From the NCBI RefSeq assembly GCF_002174125.1, contig NZ_NEXX01000002.1, forward strand, positions 248,001 through 312,000: a stretch of 64,000 nt of DNA, in the 5' to 3' direction. Shown in pieces: positions 18,138-27,771 of this stretch. The notes beneath the pieces were generated by a model that worked only from the letters and a program-made list of their open reading frames with translations, had not been told where the DNA came from and ran no database searches. Each line of letters opens with the position of its first letter. The stretch's first letter is position 1. A program made the position numbers and the translations under genes. This DNA is from Acinetobacter populi. GTDB lineage: Bacteria; Pseudomonadota; Gammaproteobacteria; Pseudomonadales; Moraxellaceae.

Positions 18138-20783
18138 TTATTTTGCAAGCCATTGTGTCAGGCTTGTCATTACAGCGTCTAACTTCTCGTTAAGTGGTGC
18201 ACCACCTTGTGCCAGATCAGGTTTACCACCACCTTTACCACCAAGTTCAGCAGCCAAATGTTTGATAATATCGCCTGCTTTCACCACAGCCTGATGCTCT
18301 TTCGCCACCGAAGCAATTAAGCTCACTTTATCGGCATCCACACCTGCCAGCACAATCACTGCATTATCCAGTTTAGATTTGACACTGTCATGTAAATGAC
18401 GCAGTGATTTTGCATCTGCCTGCACTTGTGCAATCAGGGTACGACGACCTGCAATCTCTTGTACTTGGCCAAGTAATTCACTGGCTTGGAAATTGGCCAA
18501 TTTCTGATTCAGTTGCTCAAGCTGTTTTTGCAGTTGTGCTGCATGTTCTGCTGTTGCCTGAACTTTTTCAAGCGTTTGTTCTTTTTGTGCTTTTAAGATC
18601 GCATTAATACTGTTAATTGTCGCATCTGCTTTCTGGATCACATCAACAGCTTTGGTACCGGTCACAGCTTCGATACGACGGATACCAGCAGCAACGCCAC
18701 CTTCGGAAATAATTTTAAATAAACCGATATCACCCGTACGTTTGACATGAATACCACCACATAGCTCAATCGAGAATGGAATCTCATTGCTTACTGTGCC
18801 CATGGTCAGTACACGTACTGTTTCGCCATATTTTTCACCAAACAGCATCATGGCACCTTTGGCTTTAGCCGATTCAATATCCAGAATTTCAGTTTGTACA
18901 GGACTATTGGCAATCACTTCACGATTAACCAGCCGTTCGATTTCCTGTAATTGTTCAAATGTCACAGGCTGATCATTGGCAAAGTCAAAACGTAATAGAT
19001 CAGAAGCGACCAGTGAACCTTTTTGCTGCACATGCGTACCTAATACTTGACGCAATGCGGCATGCAGTAAGTGTGTGGCGGAATGGTTGCGGGAAATTGC
19101 TGCACGCAAATCAGCCTTGACAATGGCTTTAACCGGTTGAGTAACTTTCAGATTACCCATGGTCACAACACCTTGATGAACAAAGGCACTGCCTGATTTT
19201 TTGGTATCCTGAACCTCAAAAATCCCGGTATCATTTTTGAATAGACCGGTATCACCAATTTGACCACCACTCTCGGCATAAAATGGCGTCTGACTTAAAA
19301 TGATTAAGGCTTCATCACCTTCTGAAACTTCATCCACTTGCTCGCCATCTTTGTAAATGGCAACAATTTGTCCCTGACCCTGTGTGGCATCATAGCCATC
19401 GAACTGGGTTGCACCTTCAACTTTAACAATACTGTTATAATCTACATTGAATTTGCCAGCATCACGAGCACGTTGACGTTGGGCTGCCATTTCACGTTCA
19501 AAACCGACTTCATCAATACTTAAATCACGTTCGCGGGCAATATCTGCGGTTAAATCTGTCGGGAAACCGTAAGTATCATAGAGTTTAAAGACAACTTCAC
19601 CCGGAATCACTTTACTTTTTAATTGTGCCAATTCCCCTTCCAGCAGTTTCAGACCTTGCTCTAGGGTTTTGGCAAATTGTTCTTCTTCCTTAATTAATGT
19701 CGCTTCAATACGATCCTGATTGGCAGCAAGTTCAGGATAAGCTTGTCCCATGACTTCAATCAATGGTTGCAACATTTTATAGAAGAATGTACCACTTGCA
19801 CCGAGTTTATTACCATGGCGTACTGCACGGCGAATAATACGACGCAAAACATAGCCACGACCTTCATTAGAAGGATTAACACCATCGGCAATCAGGAAGC
19901 AACAGGAACGGGCATGATCGGCTAGAACACGTAACGAAGGCTGACCTTCATCTTGGATACCCACAATCTCGGCAGCAGCTTTTAACAAGTATTGGAACAA
20001 ATCGATGTCATAGTTGGAATTGACATGCTGTAATACCGCGGAAATACGCTCAAGTCCCATACCGGTATCAACCGAAGGTGCTGGCAACGCGTGTAATACA
20101 CCATCAGCAGTACGGTTAAACTGCATAAAGACGTTATTCCAGATTTCGATATAACGGTCGCCATCTTCTTCCGGCGTGCCCGGTAAACCGCCCCAGATAT
20201 GATCACCGTGATCATAAAAAATTTCCGAACATGGACCACAAGGACCGGTATCACCCATCGCCCAGAAATTATCTGAGGCGTATTTTTCGCCTTTATTATC
20301 ACCAATACGAATAATACGTTCTGCCGCCAGACCGACTTCCTTATTCCAGATATCAAAAGCTTCATCATCAGTATGATAAACCGTGACATACAATTTATCT
20401 TTATCTAGACCTAGCCATTGCTCAGAGGTCAGAAATTCCCAGGCATAGGTAATTGCTTCACGTTTGAAGTAATCGCCAAATGAGAAGTTACCCAACATTT
20501 CAAAGAAAGTATGATGGCGTGCGGTATAACCGACATTATCCAGATCGTTATGCTTACCGCCTGCGCGCACACATTTTTGTGAAGTGGTGGCACGGGTATA
20601 ATCACGTTTTTCCAGCCCCAAAAAACAGTCTTTAAACTGATTCATACCGGCATTGGTAAACAATAAGGTTGGATCATTGGCAGGTACGAGTGAACTCGAC
20701 GCGACACGTGTATGACCTTTGGTTTCAAAGAAATGCAAAAAGGCTTCACGAATTTCAGCGGACGTCATAAAACGTGTACTCAC
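18138..20783 (-). CDS. alaS: Alanyl-tRNA synthetase
   Basis: Class II aminoacyl-tRNA synthetase that charges tRNA-Ala and edits Ser/Gly mischarging. It is 881 residues, standard length. Seen in order: the catalytic core ([24 protein letters not shown], split), the tRNA-recognition region, the editing domain with zinc-type motifs [11 protein letters not shown] and CGGIHV, and a C-terminal coiled coil plus C-Ala domain ([15 protein letters not shown]). GTG 20783 has a GGAG ribosome binding site; the in-frame ATG at 20768, five residues later, matches the start of some relatives but lacks one. Confidence 0.97.
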   Translation of the reverse strand: MSTRFMTSAEIREAFLHFFETKGHTRVASSSLVPANDPTLLFTNAGMNQFKDCFLGLEKRDYTRATTSQKCVRAGGKHNDLDNVGYTARHHTFFEMLGNFSFGDYFKREAITYAWEFLTSEQWLGLDKDKLYVTVYHTDDEAFDIWNKEVGLAAERIIRIGDNKGEKYASDNFWAMGDTGPCGPCSEIFYDHGDHIWGGLPGTPEEDGDRYIEIWNNVFMQFNRTADGVLHALPAPSVDTGMGLERISAVLQHVNSNYDIDLFQYLLKAAAEIVGIQDEGQPSLRVLADHARSCCFLIADGVNPSNEGRGYVLRRIIRRAVRHGNKLGASGTFFYKMLQPLIEVMGQAYPELAANQDRIEATLIKEEEQFAKTLEQGLKLLEGELAQLKSKVIPGEVVFKLYDTYGFPTDLTADIARERDLSIDEVGFEREMAAQRQRARDAGKFNVDYNSIVKVEGATQFDGYDATQGQGQIVAIYKDGEQVDEVSEGDEALIILSQTPFYAESGGQIGDTGLFKNDTGIFEVQDTKKSGSAFVHQGVVTMGNLKVTQPVKAIVKADLRAAISRNHSATHLLHAALRQVLGTHVQQKGSLVASDLLRFDFANDQPVTFEQLQEIERLVNREVIANSPVQTEILDIESAKAKGAMMLFGEKYGETVRVLTMGTVSNEIPFSIELCGGIHVKRTGDIGLFKIISEGGVAAGIRRIEAVTGTKAVDVIQKADATINSINAILKAQKEQTLEKVQATAEHAAQLQKQLEQLNQKLANFQASELLGQVQEIAGRRTLIAQVQADAKSLRHLHDSVKSKLDNAVIVLAGVDADKVSLIASVAKEHQAVVKAGDIIKHLAAELGGKGGGKPDLAQGGAPLNEKLDAVMTSLTQWLAK

Positions 20784-21016
20784 AACAAGTCACTCCATAC
20801 AAATATTAGTGGCGTATGATTCAATGCACACCTAATGCACCAGCTTGAATCATTGGCTTTAAGATTAAGGCGACAAATTATAGCGAAGTTTTACCCTTAG
20901 ACCAATGTTTTTACAGATTTAAGCAAATTAAATTATTCGGCAAAATATTTTCCTTTTCATGACACTTGCTTTAACATGCGCAACTGATGTATCGCTGAAT
21001 AATTTTGAGGTCAATC

Positions 21017-22060
21017 ATGCAACGTGTTGCGATTAACGGATTTGGTCGGATTGGACGCAACGTATTACGTGCATGGTTTGAAACGCCTAGGCAACAATTA
21101 CAACAACAGATTATTGCCATCAATGATATTGCCGATATTGAAACACTGGCTCATCTATTACGCTTTGATACCACTCACGGACGTTTTGCTGGTACGGTTG
21201 AAATCTTGCAGCAGGATTCGCAGCACGGTCAGGAAAATTTTTTAGTCGTGAATGCTTTGGGTTCACAACTTAAAATTCAAGTATTTCAACAGGCCAGGCC
21301 GCAGGATTTACCTTGGCAACAACTGGATATAGATGTTGCACTAGAATGTAGCGGATTCTTCCGTTCGCGTGAAGCCGCCAGTCAACACCTCGTTGCTGGT
21401 GCAAAACGGGTTATTATCGGTGCAGCACCGTTTGATAGCGTGGATGCAGCAATTGTTTACGGCGTTAATCATCAGGATTTAAAATTAACCGATCAAGTGA
21501 TTTCCAGCGTGTCCTGTACCACACAGGCACTGGTCCCTATGGTAAAAATTTTGGATGATGCCTTTGGTATTGAAAGTGCCATGATGACCGAAATCCATGC
21601 TGTCACCACCGATCAGGCTGTGCTGGACCATGTTCATCGAGATTTACGCCGTGCCCGAGCTTCTGGACATAATATTATTCCTACCACGTCCAGCGCATTA
21701 GGTGCCTTAAAACGCGTTATGCCACATATGCAGGATAGAATTGAGGGATATTCCATTCGTGTGCCCACCTTGAATGTTGCTGCCATTGATTTGACTATCG
21801 TCATGCCCAAAGCACATCACATTGCAGAGATTAACCAGAGTTTTGCAGAGGCTATTCGTGGACAATATGCCAACATTATGGCCATGACAGATCAACCCCT
21901 GGTGTCCAGTGATTTTAATCATTCTCCTTATTCCCTTATTGTTGATAGCCTGCAAACCATGACTGCTGGCAGACAGGCTAAAGTCTTTGCCTGGTATGAT
22001 AACGAATGGGGTTATGCCAATCGCTTGCTGGATCTAGTCGGCTGTTTAAATCGGTTATAG
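21017..22060 (+). CDS. epd: Erythrose-4-phosphate dehydrogenase-like GAPDH-family enzyme
   Basis: GAPDH superfamily member of 347 residues, closer to Epd than to glycolytic GapA. LAHLLRFDTTHGRF, DLRRARASG.NIIP and PLVSSDFNHSPYSLIVDSLQT match Epd. Epd makes 4-phosphoerythronate for pyridoxal phosphate synthesis. The NAD motif INGFGRIGRNVLRAW is at 6-20. The nucleophile Cys167 is present in SCTTQAL, where the family norm is SCTTNCI; Gln170 replaces the usual Asn. The catalytic His in EIHAVTTDQ is kept. ATG 21017 has a GAGG ribosome binding site; TTG 21005 is rejected. The substrate is inferred, not shown. It is divergent from alaS. Confidence 0.75.
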   Translation: MQRVAINGFGRIGRNVLRAWFETPRQQLQQQIIAINDIADIETLAHLLRFDTTHGRFAGTVEILQQDSQHGQENFLVVNALGSQLKIQVFQQARPQDLPWQQLDIDVALECSGFFRSREAASQHLVAGAKRVIIGAAPFDSVDAAIVYGVNHQDLKLTDQVISSVSCTTQALVPMVKILDDAFGIESAMMTEIHAVTTDQAVLDHVHRDLRRARASGHNIIPTTSSALGALKRVMPHMQDRIEGYSIRVPTLNVAAIDLTIVMPKAHHIAEINQSFAEAIRGQYANIMAMTDQPLVSSDFNHSPYSLIVDSLQTMTAGRQAKVFAWYDNEWGYANRLLDLVGCLNRL

Positions 22061-22077
22061 CAGATTTATACTTACAT

Positions 22078-22103
22078 TAAAAAGCCACTGCATATGCAAC
22101 GGC
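22078..22103 (-). terminator. Probable intrinsic terminator of the adhesin gene
   Basis: An 8-base-pair stem with two G-U pairs (22084-22091 with 22096-22103), a 4-base loop and a run of A at 22079-22083 that reads as T on the minus strand. It is placed 28 bases beyond the adhesin stop codon. Confidence 0.65.
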
Positions 22104-22130
22104 CCAATGATTCAAACAGATTTTCACAGC

Positions 22131-25100
22131 TTACCAGCTAAAGCCAACACCAACACCTGCCGAACCTTCTTCTTTGGTCAGTGCGCCACTTAAACTTAAA
22201 CTGGTATTTTCATTCACCATACGTTGATAACCCACCGCTACGGCCTGTTCCTGCCCCTGAAAACCGGCACCAACACCTATACGATTTTGACCACGTAAAC
22301 CTGCCGTACTCACTGCCATATTCATCATTGCAGCACTCATCGCACCCTGACGGTCAAAACGCTCATCCACCTGTTTAAAGCGCTGCTCTGTTTCCAGACG
22401 ATAATCTTTAAAACTACTTTCCAGACTGGCAAACTTGGTGTCTGTATAAGTATTGGCATTGGATAATGTCGTGGCACTTGCAGTATTAAGCTGGGCCACA
22501 TTCACCGCATCGGTATCTTCTGTACCCGCAGCAACATGCGTGATTTGTCGTAAGTTGCTAGCCGAACCAACGGAAACCGTATTATCCCGATCATTGGTGG
22601 AATTATTACCGAGTACCACTGCATTTTTTGCTTCGGTCTCCACATTATTCCCTAGCACAAAAGTTCCATCACCAGTAACCGTATTGTCATTACCGATTGC
22701 ATAGCTAGCATTGCCAGTTACAGTATTGGGATCACCAAATGCCCCTGAACGATCACCTGACACTTGATTGCCTTTACCGACCGCAGTGGATTGATCGCCT
22801 GAAACCTGTGTACCCTCACCGATCGCAGTAGATTGATCACCACTGGCTAGCGCACCTTCACCAATAGCAATAGAACCTGTTCCGGTCGCTTGCGCAGAAG
22901 AACCTGCATCACCACTTGATGTACTAATATCAATATATGGATTGGTTTGTGCAGATAACCAATCCTGTTCTGATCCGCTAAAGCCATTTTCAACTGCAAT
23001 TTCAAAAGCACTTAAACCACGTTCCCCCTGATCGCCTTTTTCTCCCTGTAAACCTTGTTCCCCTTGCGATCCGGTGGCACCTGTTAATCCGGTATCACCT
23101 TTATCTCCCTTATCACCTTTGGCACCATCAAGACCATTTAAACCATCTAAGCCATCTTTACCATCCAGACCGTTTAAGCCATCTTTACCATCAACACCTG
23201 CTATGCCCTGATCGCCTTTTTCTCCGGTTGCACCTGTTAATCCGGTATCACCTTTATCGCCTTTGGCACCATCAAGACCATTTAAACCGTCTAATCCGTC
23301 TTTGCCATCCAGACCGTTTAAACCATCTTTACCATCGACACCTGCTATGCCCTGATCGCCTTTTTCTCCGGTTGCACCTGTTAATCCGATATCACCTTTA
23401 TCGCCTTTGGCACCATCAAGGCCATTTAAACCGTCTAATCCGTCTTTACCATCCAGACCGTTTAAGCCATCTTTACCATCAACACCTGCTATACCCTGAT
23501 CGCCTTTTTCTCCGGTTGCACCCGTTAGACCTTGTTCGCCTTGATCACCCTTATCACCTTTTAGGGAAGCCAACCAATCTGTTTCCGAACCAGTATAGCC
23601 ATTAGATTGTGCAACTTCATAGGCACTTTTACCATTTGCCCCTGTGCCATTATTTTGTACTGTGGTTAAACGGGTGTCCAGATCGGTAAGTTTGCTATCC
23701 ACCGCTGCAAAAGCACTCCCAACATCGCTATAGTTTGAACTTTGAATGGTGTAAGTTGGGGCAGTAAATACCCCATTATTAAATGCAGCACCTCCGCCCA
23801 ATACACTGGTAAATGTCGTTGCAGCTGAAGTGATAGTGGTTTCTGCTACACCAATACGGCTATCTAAGGCTGTTACATCATTCTGAGCAGAAGTTAAATC
23901 GGTTTGAAGATTGCCAATATTGGTCTCTGCTGTGCCAACTCGAGTATCCAATGTGGTGATATCGCTTTCTGCTGTGCCAACCCGAGTATCCAATGCTGTA
24001 ATATCGCTTTCAGTTTGTCCAACCCGAGTATCCAATGCAGTAATATCGCTTTCAGTTTGATCAACTCGTCCATCTAATGCAGTAATGTCAGTTTCGGTTT
24101 GATTAACCCGAGTATCCAATGCAGTAATGTCAGTTTCGGTTTGATCGACTCGTCCATCTAATGCACTAATGTCAGTTTCAGTTTGATCAACTCGTCCATC
24201 TAATGCTGTAATATCGCTTTCAGTTTGTCCAACCCGAGTATCCAATGCAGTGATGTCGCTTTCTGCTGTGCCAACCCGAGTATCCAATGCTGTAATATCG
24301 CTTTCAGTTTGATTAACTCGTCCATCCAATGCAGTAACGTCGGTTTCGGTTTGATCAACTCGTCCATCTAATGCAGTAATGTCAGTTTCAGTTTGATCAA
24401 CTCGTCCATCTAATGCCGTGATGTCACTTTCTGCTGTGCCAACCCGAGTATCCAATGCTGTAATATCACTTTCAGTTTGATTAACTCGTCCATCCAATGC
24501 AGTAATGTCGGTTTCTGCTGTGCCAACCCGAGTATCTAATGCACCAATGTCGGTTTCGGTTTGATCAACTCGTCCATCTAATGCAATAATGTCGGTTTCT
24601 GCTGTGCCAACCCGAGTATCCAATGCAGTAATGTCAGTTTCGGTTTGATCAACCCGAGTATCTAATGCAGTAATGTCAGTTTCAGTTTGATCAACTCGTC
24701 CATCTAATGCCGTGATGTCGCTTTCTGCTGTGCCAACCCGAGTATCTAATGCACTAATGTCGGTTTCAGTTTGATCAACTCGTCCATCTAATGCACTAAT
24801 GTCAGTTTCAGTTTGTCCAACTCGTCCATCTAATGCACCAATGTCGGTTTCGGTTTGATTAACTCGTCCATCTAATGCAGTAATGTCGGTTTCAGTTTGA
24901 TCAACTCGTCCATCTAATGCAGTAATGTCAGTTTCAGTTTGTCCAACTCGTCCATCTAATGCACCAATGTCGGTTTCGGCTTGATCGACACGTCCATCTA
25001 ATGCACTAATGTCGGTTTCGGTTTGATTAACCCGAGTATCCAATGCACTAATGTCAGTTTCGGCTTGATCGACACGTCCATCCAGTAAATCCAAATCCGA

Positions 25101-27164
25101 CTGTGAAGCTTTGGCAGCCAAACCTGTATCTACATAATCTTTATTGGCAGCATCAGTTGCTTTGGTAGGCGTTGCCACATTGGTAATGCGTTTTTCTACA
25201 CCTGTCGCACCTACGGACACGGTATTGGCTTCATCAGCAATTGAACCTGCACCCAAAGCAACACTATTATCAGCATAGGCTTTACTTTCTGCACCGATTG
25301 CTGTGGACTTATCGCCAAAAGCAGTTGAACGTGACCCTGCGGCAAGTGCCTGTTCTCCGACAGCAATTGCACCGCCTACCTGAACAGTTTGCATAAATGC
25401 CTGTAATTCCTCTGTCGTCAGTTGTTTTCCACCAATCGTGATACTAGGATTAGATGGATCTGTATTATCTATAACCACATCCAAACCATCTATTTTTGTT
25501 AGCATCACGGCTTGCTGATCAATTTCAATCTCTCGACCACTTATCGTTGTTATGGACTGAGTAGGATCAAAAGTAGACATATCTATTAAAGCACCGCCCA
25601 TGGTTGAGCTGCCATTACCTAATGCTGCGCCGCCTACACCACTTGCACTACTCATTTTTCCACTTGCGGTGTTGCTTGTACCACTTGCACTGCTATACTC
25701 GCCCAATGCGGTATTGTAAAAACCCAGCGCACTGCTATATTCACCTGATGCTGTATTCTGATAACCTACAGCACTGCTAGCCTCACCCGAGGCGATATTT
25801 TCAGAACCCAACGCACTGCTCTCAGAACCCGAGGCGGTATTCTCAGAACCTACAGCACTGCTATCATAACCTGATGCAGTATTCCATGCACCCAATGCAC
25901 TGCTATAATCACCTGAAGCAGTATTCAGAGAACCCACCGCACTACTATCACCACCCGATGCGATATTATTATAACCCAGCGCACTGCTACCAAAATCTAA
26001 TGCAGTATTCTCATAACCTACAGCACTGCTAGATTCACCCAATGCCACATTTGCAACACCTACTGCACTGCTTAATGTACCCACCGCAATATTACCGCCT
26101 TGCTTTGCAGCATTAATAAAGTCTGTAACTTGCGTAGCATCTGTAATTTCTGTCCCATCCGTTAAAGTAAATGAAGTAATATCATCAATATCCAGACCTG
26201 TGGCAGTTACAGTAATGCCTGCCACTTTGGTTAATGTTAATCCATCATCTTCGGTGGAGTGTTCCCAACCTGATGCCGAACCTAATGCTGTATCATTGTT
26301 ATCGTATGCATAATTATCTGTGGCAACGGTACCTACACTGGCAATCGCTGTATCCAGTTGCAGTTTATTGACTGCATCAGTATCAGCTGTGCCTGCTTTT
26401 ACATTGCTGATCGTGGTTCCACCTGTACCTGCAAGAGTAATTTTTTGACTATTTACAGCGTCATATAACACAGCGCCTGTTGTACCACCGCCTAAAATCA
26501 GACTTTGTACCTGCGTTAAATTCACAGCATCTGTGCCACTTGTAGCTGCTGCTACATTAGTAATTTGTCGCTGAGTGGTGCTATTTCCAACTGAAAAACT
26601 ATTATCTCTATTTGCAATAGATCCTGCACCAATGGCGATACTATTGATTCCGATTGCCTCTGCTTGATTGCCAATCGCAACATTACCAATCCGATATGCC
26701 CACGCACCTGTTCCCATCGCTACCCCGTTTACCGCCGCTGCCGCACCACCAATTGCCACAGCATGATCTAATGCCCAAGTGAAATTTGTACAATCCCCCC
26801 CAATTGCCACAGCACCATCAAAAGTAAGAAAAGGTGAGCCAGCTTCAGCGGAGATACTTCTATTAACGGCTGTAGTAAACGATCCATTCGCCTCTTCCAA
26901 GGTTTTATTAACATTAAAAGAACTGCAACTAACACCCTGAACAATATTATCCGCCCTGACATTTTCCCCCATGATAATGGCAATACTGAGCACCAGAGTT
27001 TGCAAACCTAATGTTTTAAGCGACACTGTCTGAATAGATTGGCGATCCGTACTTGTAACTTTACCAGTAGTATTATCTTTTTTCCCTGCACTTTTTGCAT
27101 GTTCTGAAACCACCACCATGCATCCAAGCGATTTATTCCAGATTTTTTTAAAAATGTGATTCAT
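22131..27164 (-). CDS. Trimeric autotransporter adhesin with coiled-coil and collagen-like stalk
   Basis: Type Vc secreted adhesin of 1677 residues. Residues 1-71 are an extended signal peptide (ESPR motif MNHIFKKIWN...GCMVVVSEHAKS, cleavage near VRA|DN). Two YadA-like beta-roll heads follow (about 110-200 and 355-660); the second contains ten or so 14-residue SSAxG..NTASG repeats. Next are 28 tandem 14-residue coiled-coil units (ALDGRVDQTETDI type, about 691-1083). Residues 1203-1385 are 61 uninterrupted Gly-X-Y triplets, bracketed by SAYEVAQSNGYTGSETDWLA and SAFEIAVENGFSGSEQDWLS. Another short head with VNVAQLN neck and the C-terminal YadA anchor ending FSW complete it. Ata of A. baumannii is the functional analogue, but the stalk differs. 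A regulator-like site lies 67 bases upstream. Confidence 0.95.
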   Translation of the reverse strand: MNHIFKKIWNKSLGCMVVVSEHAKSAGKKDNTTGKVTSTDRQSIQTVSLKTLGLQTLVLSIAIIMGENVRADNIVQGVSCSSFNVNKTLEEANGSFTTAVNRSISAEAGSPFLTFDGAVAIGGDCTNFTWALDHAVAIGGAAAAVNGVAMGTGAWAYRIGNVAIGNQAEAIGINSIAIGAGSIANRDNSFSVGNSTTQRQITNVAAATSGTDAVNLTQVQSLILGGGTTGAVLYDAVNSQKITLAGTGGTTISNVKAGTADTDAVNKLQLDTAIASVGTVATDNYAYDNNDTALGSASGWEHSTEDDGLTLTKVAGITVTATGLDIDDITSFTLTDGTEITDATQVTDFINAAKQGGNIAVGTLSSAVGVANVALGESSSAVGYENTALDFGSSALGYNNIASGGDSSAVGSLNTASGDYSSALGAWNTASGYDSSAVGSENTASGSESSALGSENIASGEASSAVGYQNTASGEYSSALGFYNTALGEYSSASGTSNTASGKMSSASGVGGAALGNGSSTMGGALIDMSTFDPTQSITTISGREIEIDQQAVMLTKIDGLDVVIDNTDPSNPSITIGGKQLTTEELQAFMQTVQVGGAIAVGEQALAAGSRSTAFGDKSTAIGAESKAYADNSVALGAGSIADEANTVSVGATGVEKRITNVATPTKATDAANKDYVDTGLAAKASQSDLDLLDGRVDQAETDISALDTRVNQTETDISALDGRVDQAETDIGALDGRVGQTETDITALDGRVDQTETDITALDGRVNQTETDIGALDGRVGQTETDISALDGRVDQTETDISALDTRVGTAESDITALDGRVDQTETDITALDTRVDQTETDITALDTRVGTAETDIIALDGRVDQTETDIGALDTRVGTAETDITALDGRVNQTESDITALDTRVGTAESDITALDGRVDQTETDITALDGRVDQTETDVTALDGRVNQTESDITALDTRVGTAESDITALDTRVGQTESDITALDGRVDQTETDISALDGRVDQTETDITALDTRVNQTETDITALDGRVDQTESDITALDTRVGQTESDITALDTRVGTAESDITTLDTRVGTAETNIGNLQTDLTSAQNDVTALDSRIGVAETTITSAATTFTSVLGGGAAFNNGVFTAPTYTIQSSNYSDVGSAFAAVDSKLTDLDTRLTTVQNNGTGANGKSAYEVAQSNGYTGSETDWLASLKGDKGDQGEQGLTGATGEKGDQGIAGVDGKDGLNGLDGKDGLDGLNGLDGAKGDKGDIGLTGATGEKGDQGIAGVDGKDGLNGLDGKDGLDGLNGLDGAKGDKGDTGLTGATGEKGDQGIAGVDGKDGLNGLDGKDGLDGLNGLDGAKGDKGDKGDTGLTGATGSQGEQGLQGEKGDQGERGLSAFEIAVENGFSGSEQDWLSAQTNPYIDISTSSGDAGSSAQATGTGSIAIGEGALASGDQSTAIGEGTQVSGDQSTAVGKGNQVSGDRSGAFGDPNTVTGNASYAIGNDNTVTGDGTFVLGNNVETEAKNAVVLGNNSTNDRDNTVSVGSASNLRQITHVAAGTEDTDAVNVAQLNTASATTLSNANTYTDTKFASLESSFKDYRLETEQRFKQVDERFDRQGAMSAAMMNMAVSTAGLRGQNRIGVGAGFQGQEQAVAVGYQRMVNENTSLSLSGALTKEEGSAGVGVGFSW
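23010..23558 (-). repeat. Collagen-like Gly-X-Y repeat with 144-bp tandem units
   Basis: Within the adhesin gene, 61 Gly-X-Y triplets without interruption. A 144-base unit (16 triplets, starting GLTGATGEKGDQGIAGVDGK) is repeated three times with near-identical sequence; equivalent positions are 23221, 23365 and 23509. Such repeats can expand or contract by recombination or slippage in steps of 144 bases, which keeps the frame. Charged GDK/GEK/GKD triplets replace the hydroxyproline used in animal collagen. Confidence 0.93.
23915..25094 (-). repeat. Array of 28 tandem 42-bp coiled-coil repeats
   Basis: Each 42-base unit encodes 14 residues, two heptads of the form [STG]ALD[GT]RV..[TA]E[ST]DI, predicting a long parallel trimeric coiled coil. 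Twenty-eight units are clear, with two degenerate ones at the promoter-distal end. Units are near-identical in DNA and fall into sub-types (DQT, NQT, GTA, GQT), arranged in a mosaic that suggests repeated duplication and conversion. Unit number is likely to vary between strains. Confidence 0.93.
25630..26070 (-). repeat. 42-bp head-domain repeats of the adhesin
   Basis: About ten consecutive 14-residue YadA-head repeats of the form SSA[VL]G..NTASG.., each 42 bases. They form left-handed parallel beta-rolls in known YadA heads. Unlike the stalk array they are diverged at the variable positions, which would be surface loops. Confidence 0.85.
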
Positions 27165-27230
27165 ATGTTTAACCTATGTATGTTTTGTATAGAAAATAGG
27201 TTAATTAAAGGTGTTTTTTTGTACGTTGCA

Positions 27231-27252
27231 TATCACTGAAATTGGGTATTTT
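27231..27252 (-). promoter_or_regulatory. Putative response-regulator site A (adhesin)
   Basis: On the minus strand this reads ATACCCAATTTCAGTGATA with AAA before it. It is one of three copies of a shared motif with a TACCCA core like the NarL heptamer (TACYYMT). It lies 67 bases upstream of the adhesin ATG and in the same orientation as that gene. The right arm is the weakest of the three copies. Possible -10 elements are TATTTT (27198-27193) or TATACA (27191-27186). Confidence 0.55.
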
Positions 27253-27358
27253 GACTTTTAATTTTTTAGATTAATAGTTGATGTTACTCATCTATCTAGT
27301 GTGCAATGCAAGGATTTTTATCCCTAAGGGGCATTAGCCTAAAGGAATCATACAATAT

Positions 27359-27530
27359 CTATAGCAAAATTCGATTATTAAGCGCCATATAATGATCTAA
27401 AGCAAAGTTCGGAATCGGAAATTGTTAATACCTAGGTTTTAGAATCTGATTGTAAGATATGTAAACTCTGGATGTCTGCCTTGCGAGATACATCTCTCAC
27501 GGCATGACATAAATGTATTTTGAATTTTGC
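27359..27530. mobile_element. MITE-like repeat, copy 1
   Basis: A ~170-base non-coding element bounded by ATAGCAAAATTC on the left and GAATTTTGC on the right, i.e. imperfect terminal inverted repeats. It shares an inner block with a second copy at 28240-28446 (ACTCTGGATG, GCGAGATACATCTCTC, GCATGACA.AAATGTA, TTTTGAATTTTGC). It encodes no protein. It looks like a miniature inverted-repeat transposable element or a similar dispersed intergenic repeat; no target duplication could be assigned. Confidence 0.55.
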
Positions 27531-27771
27531 GCAAGTAATGCTTCATCATAAAAAATAAGTATAAATTTCAACCTTTTTAATTAACTCACTTCGCTGCCGA
27601 AAGCAACGAAGTGAAAAGTGTCGCTTTACAAATGGACAAAGCCCTTGTGAGGTAGGTCTTTCACCGCTACATTTTTTATTGCAGTAGCGGACAAAAAATA
27701 GATTTATTAAAAGTTTATATGTAAACTTTGGTTTTGATAAAGTTGTGATTGGCTTATATTTAGTTGAAATT
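27531..27771. other. Structured gene-free stretch
   Basis: Contains two separate inverted repeats: CACTTCG/CGAAGTG (27587-27593 with 27607-27613) and CCGCTAC/GTAGCGG (27664-27670 with 27684-27690). On the minus strand the second is preceded by TTTTTTGT. A minus-strand frame runs through but shows no ribosome binding site or protein-like composition. It may be remnant repeat sequence or part of a 3' untranslated region of the 27772 gene. Confidence 0.4.

Noticed and set aside
23228-23605. 125-codon plus-strand frame rich in His, Leu and Arg
   Set aside because: It is the antisense of the Gly-X-Y repeats; its odd composition reflects the repeat, and no ribosome binding site is present.
23915-25094. 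Regular 42-base repeats that could be mistaken for a CRISPR array
   Set aside because: The repeats are contiguous without spacers, stay in frame and encode heptad coiled coil inside the adhesin gene.
22131-27164. Naming the adhesin ata
   Set aside because: Signal peptide, heads and anchor are alike in type, but the collagen-like stalk and repeat layout differ, and orthology cannot be shown without a search.
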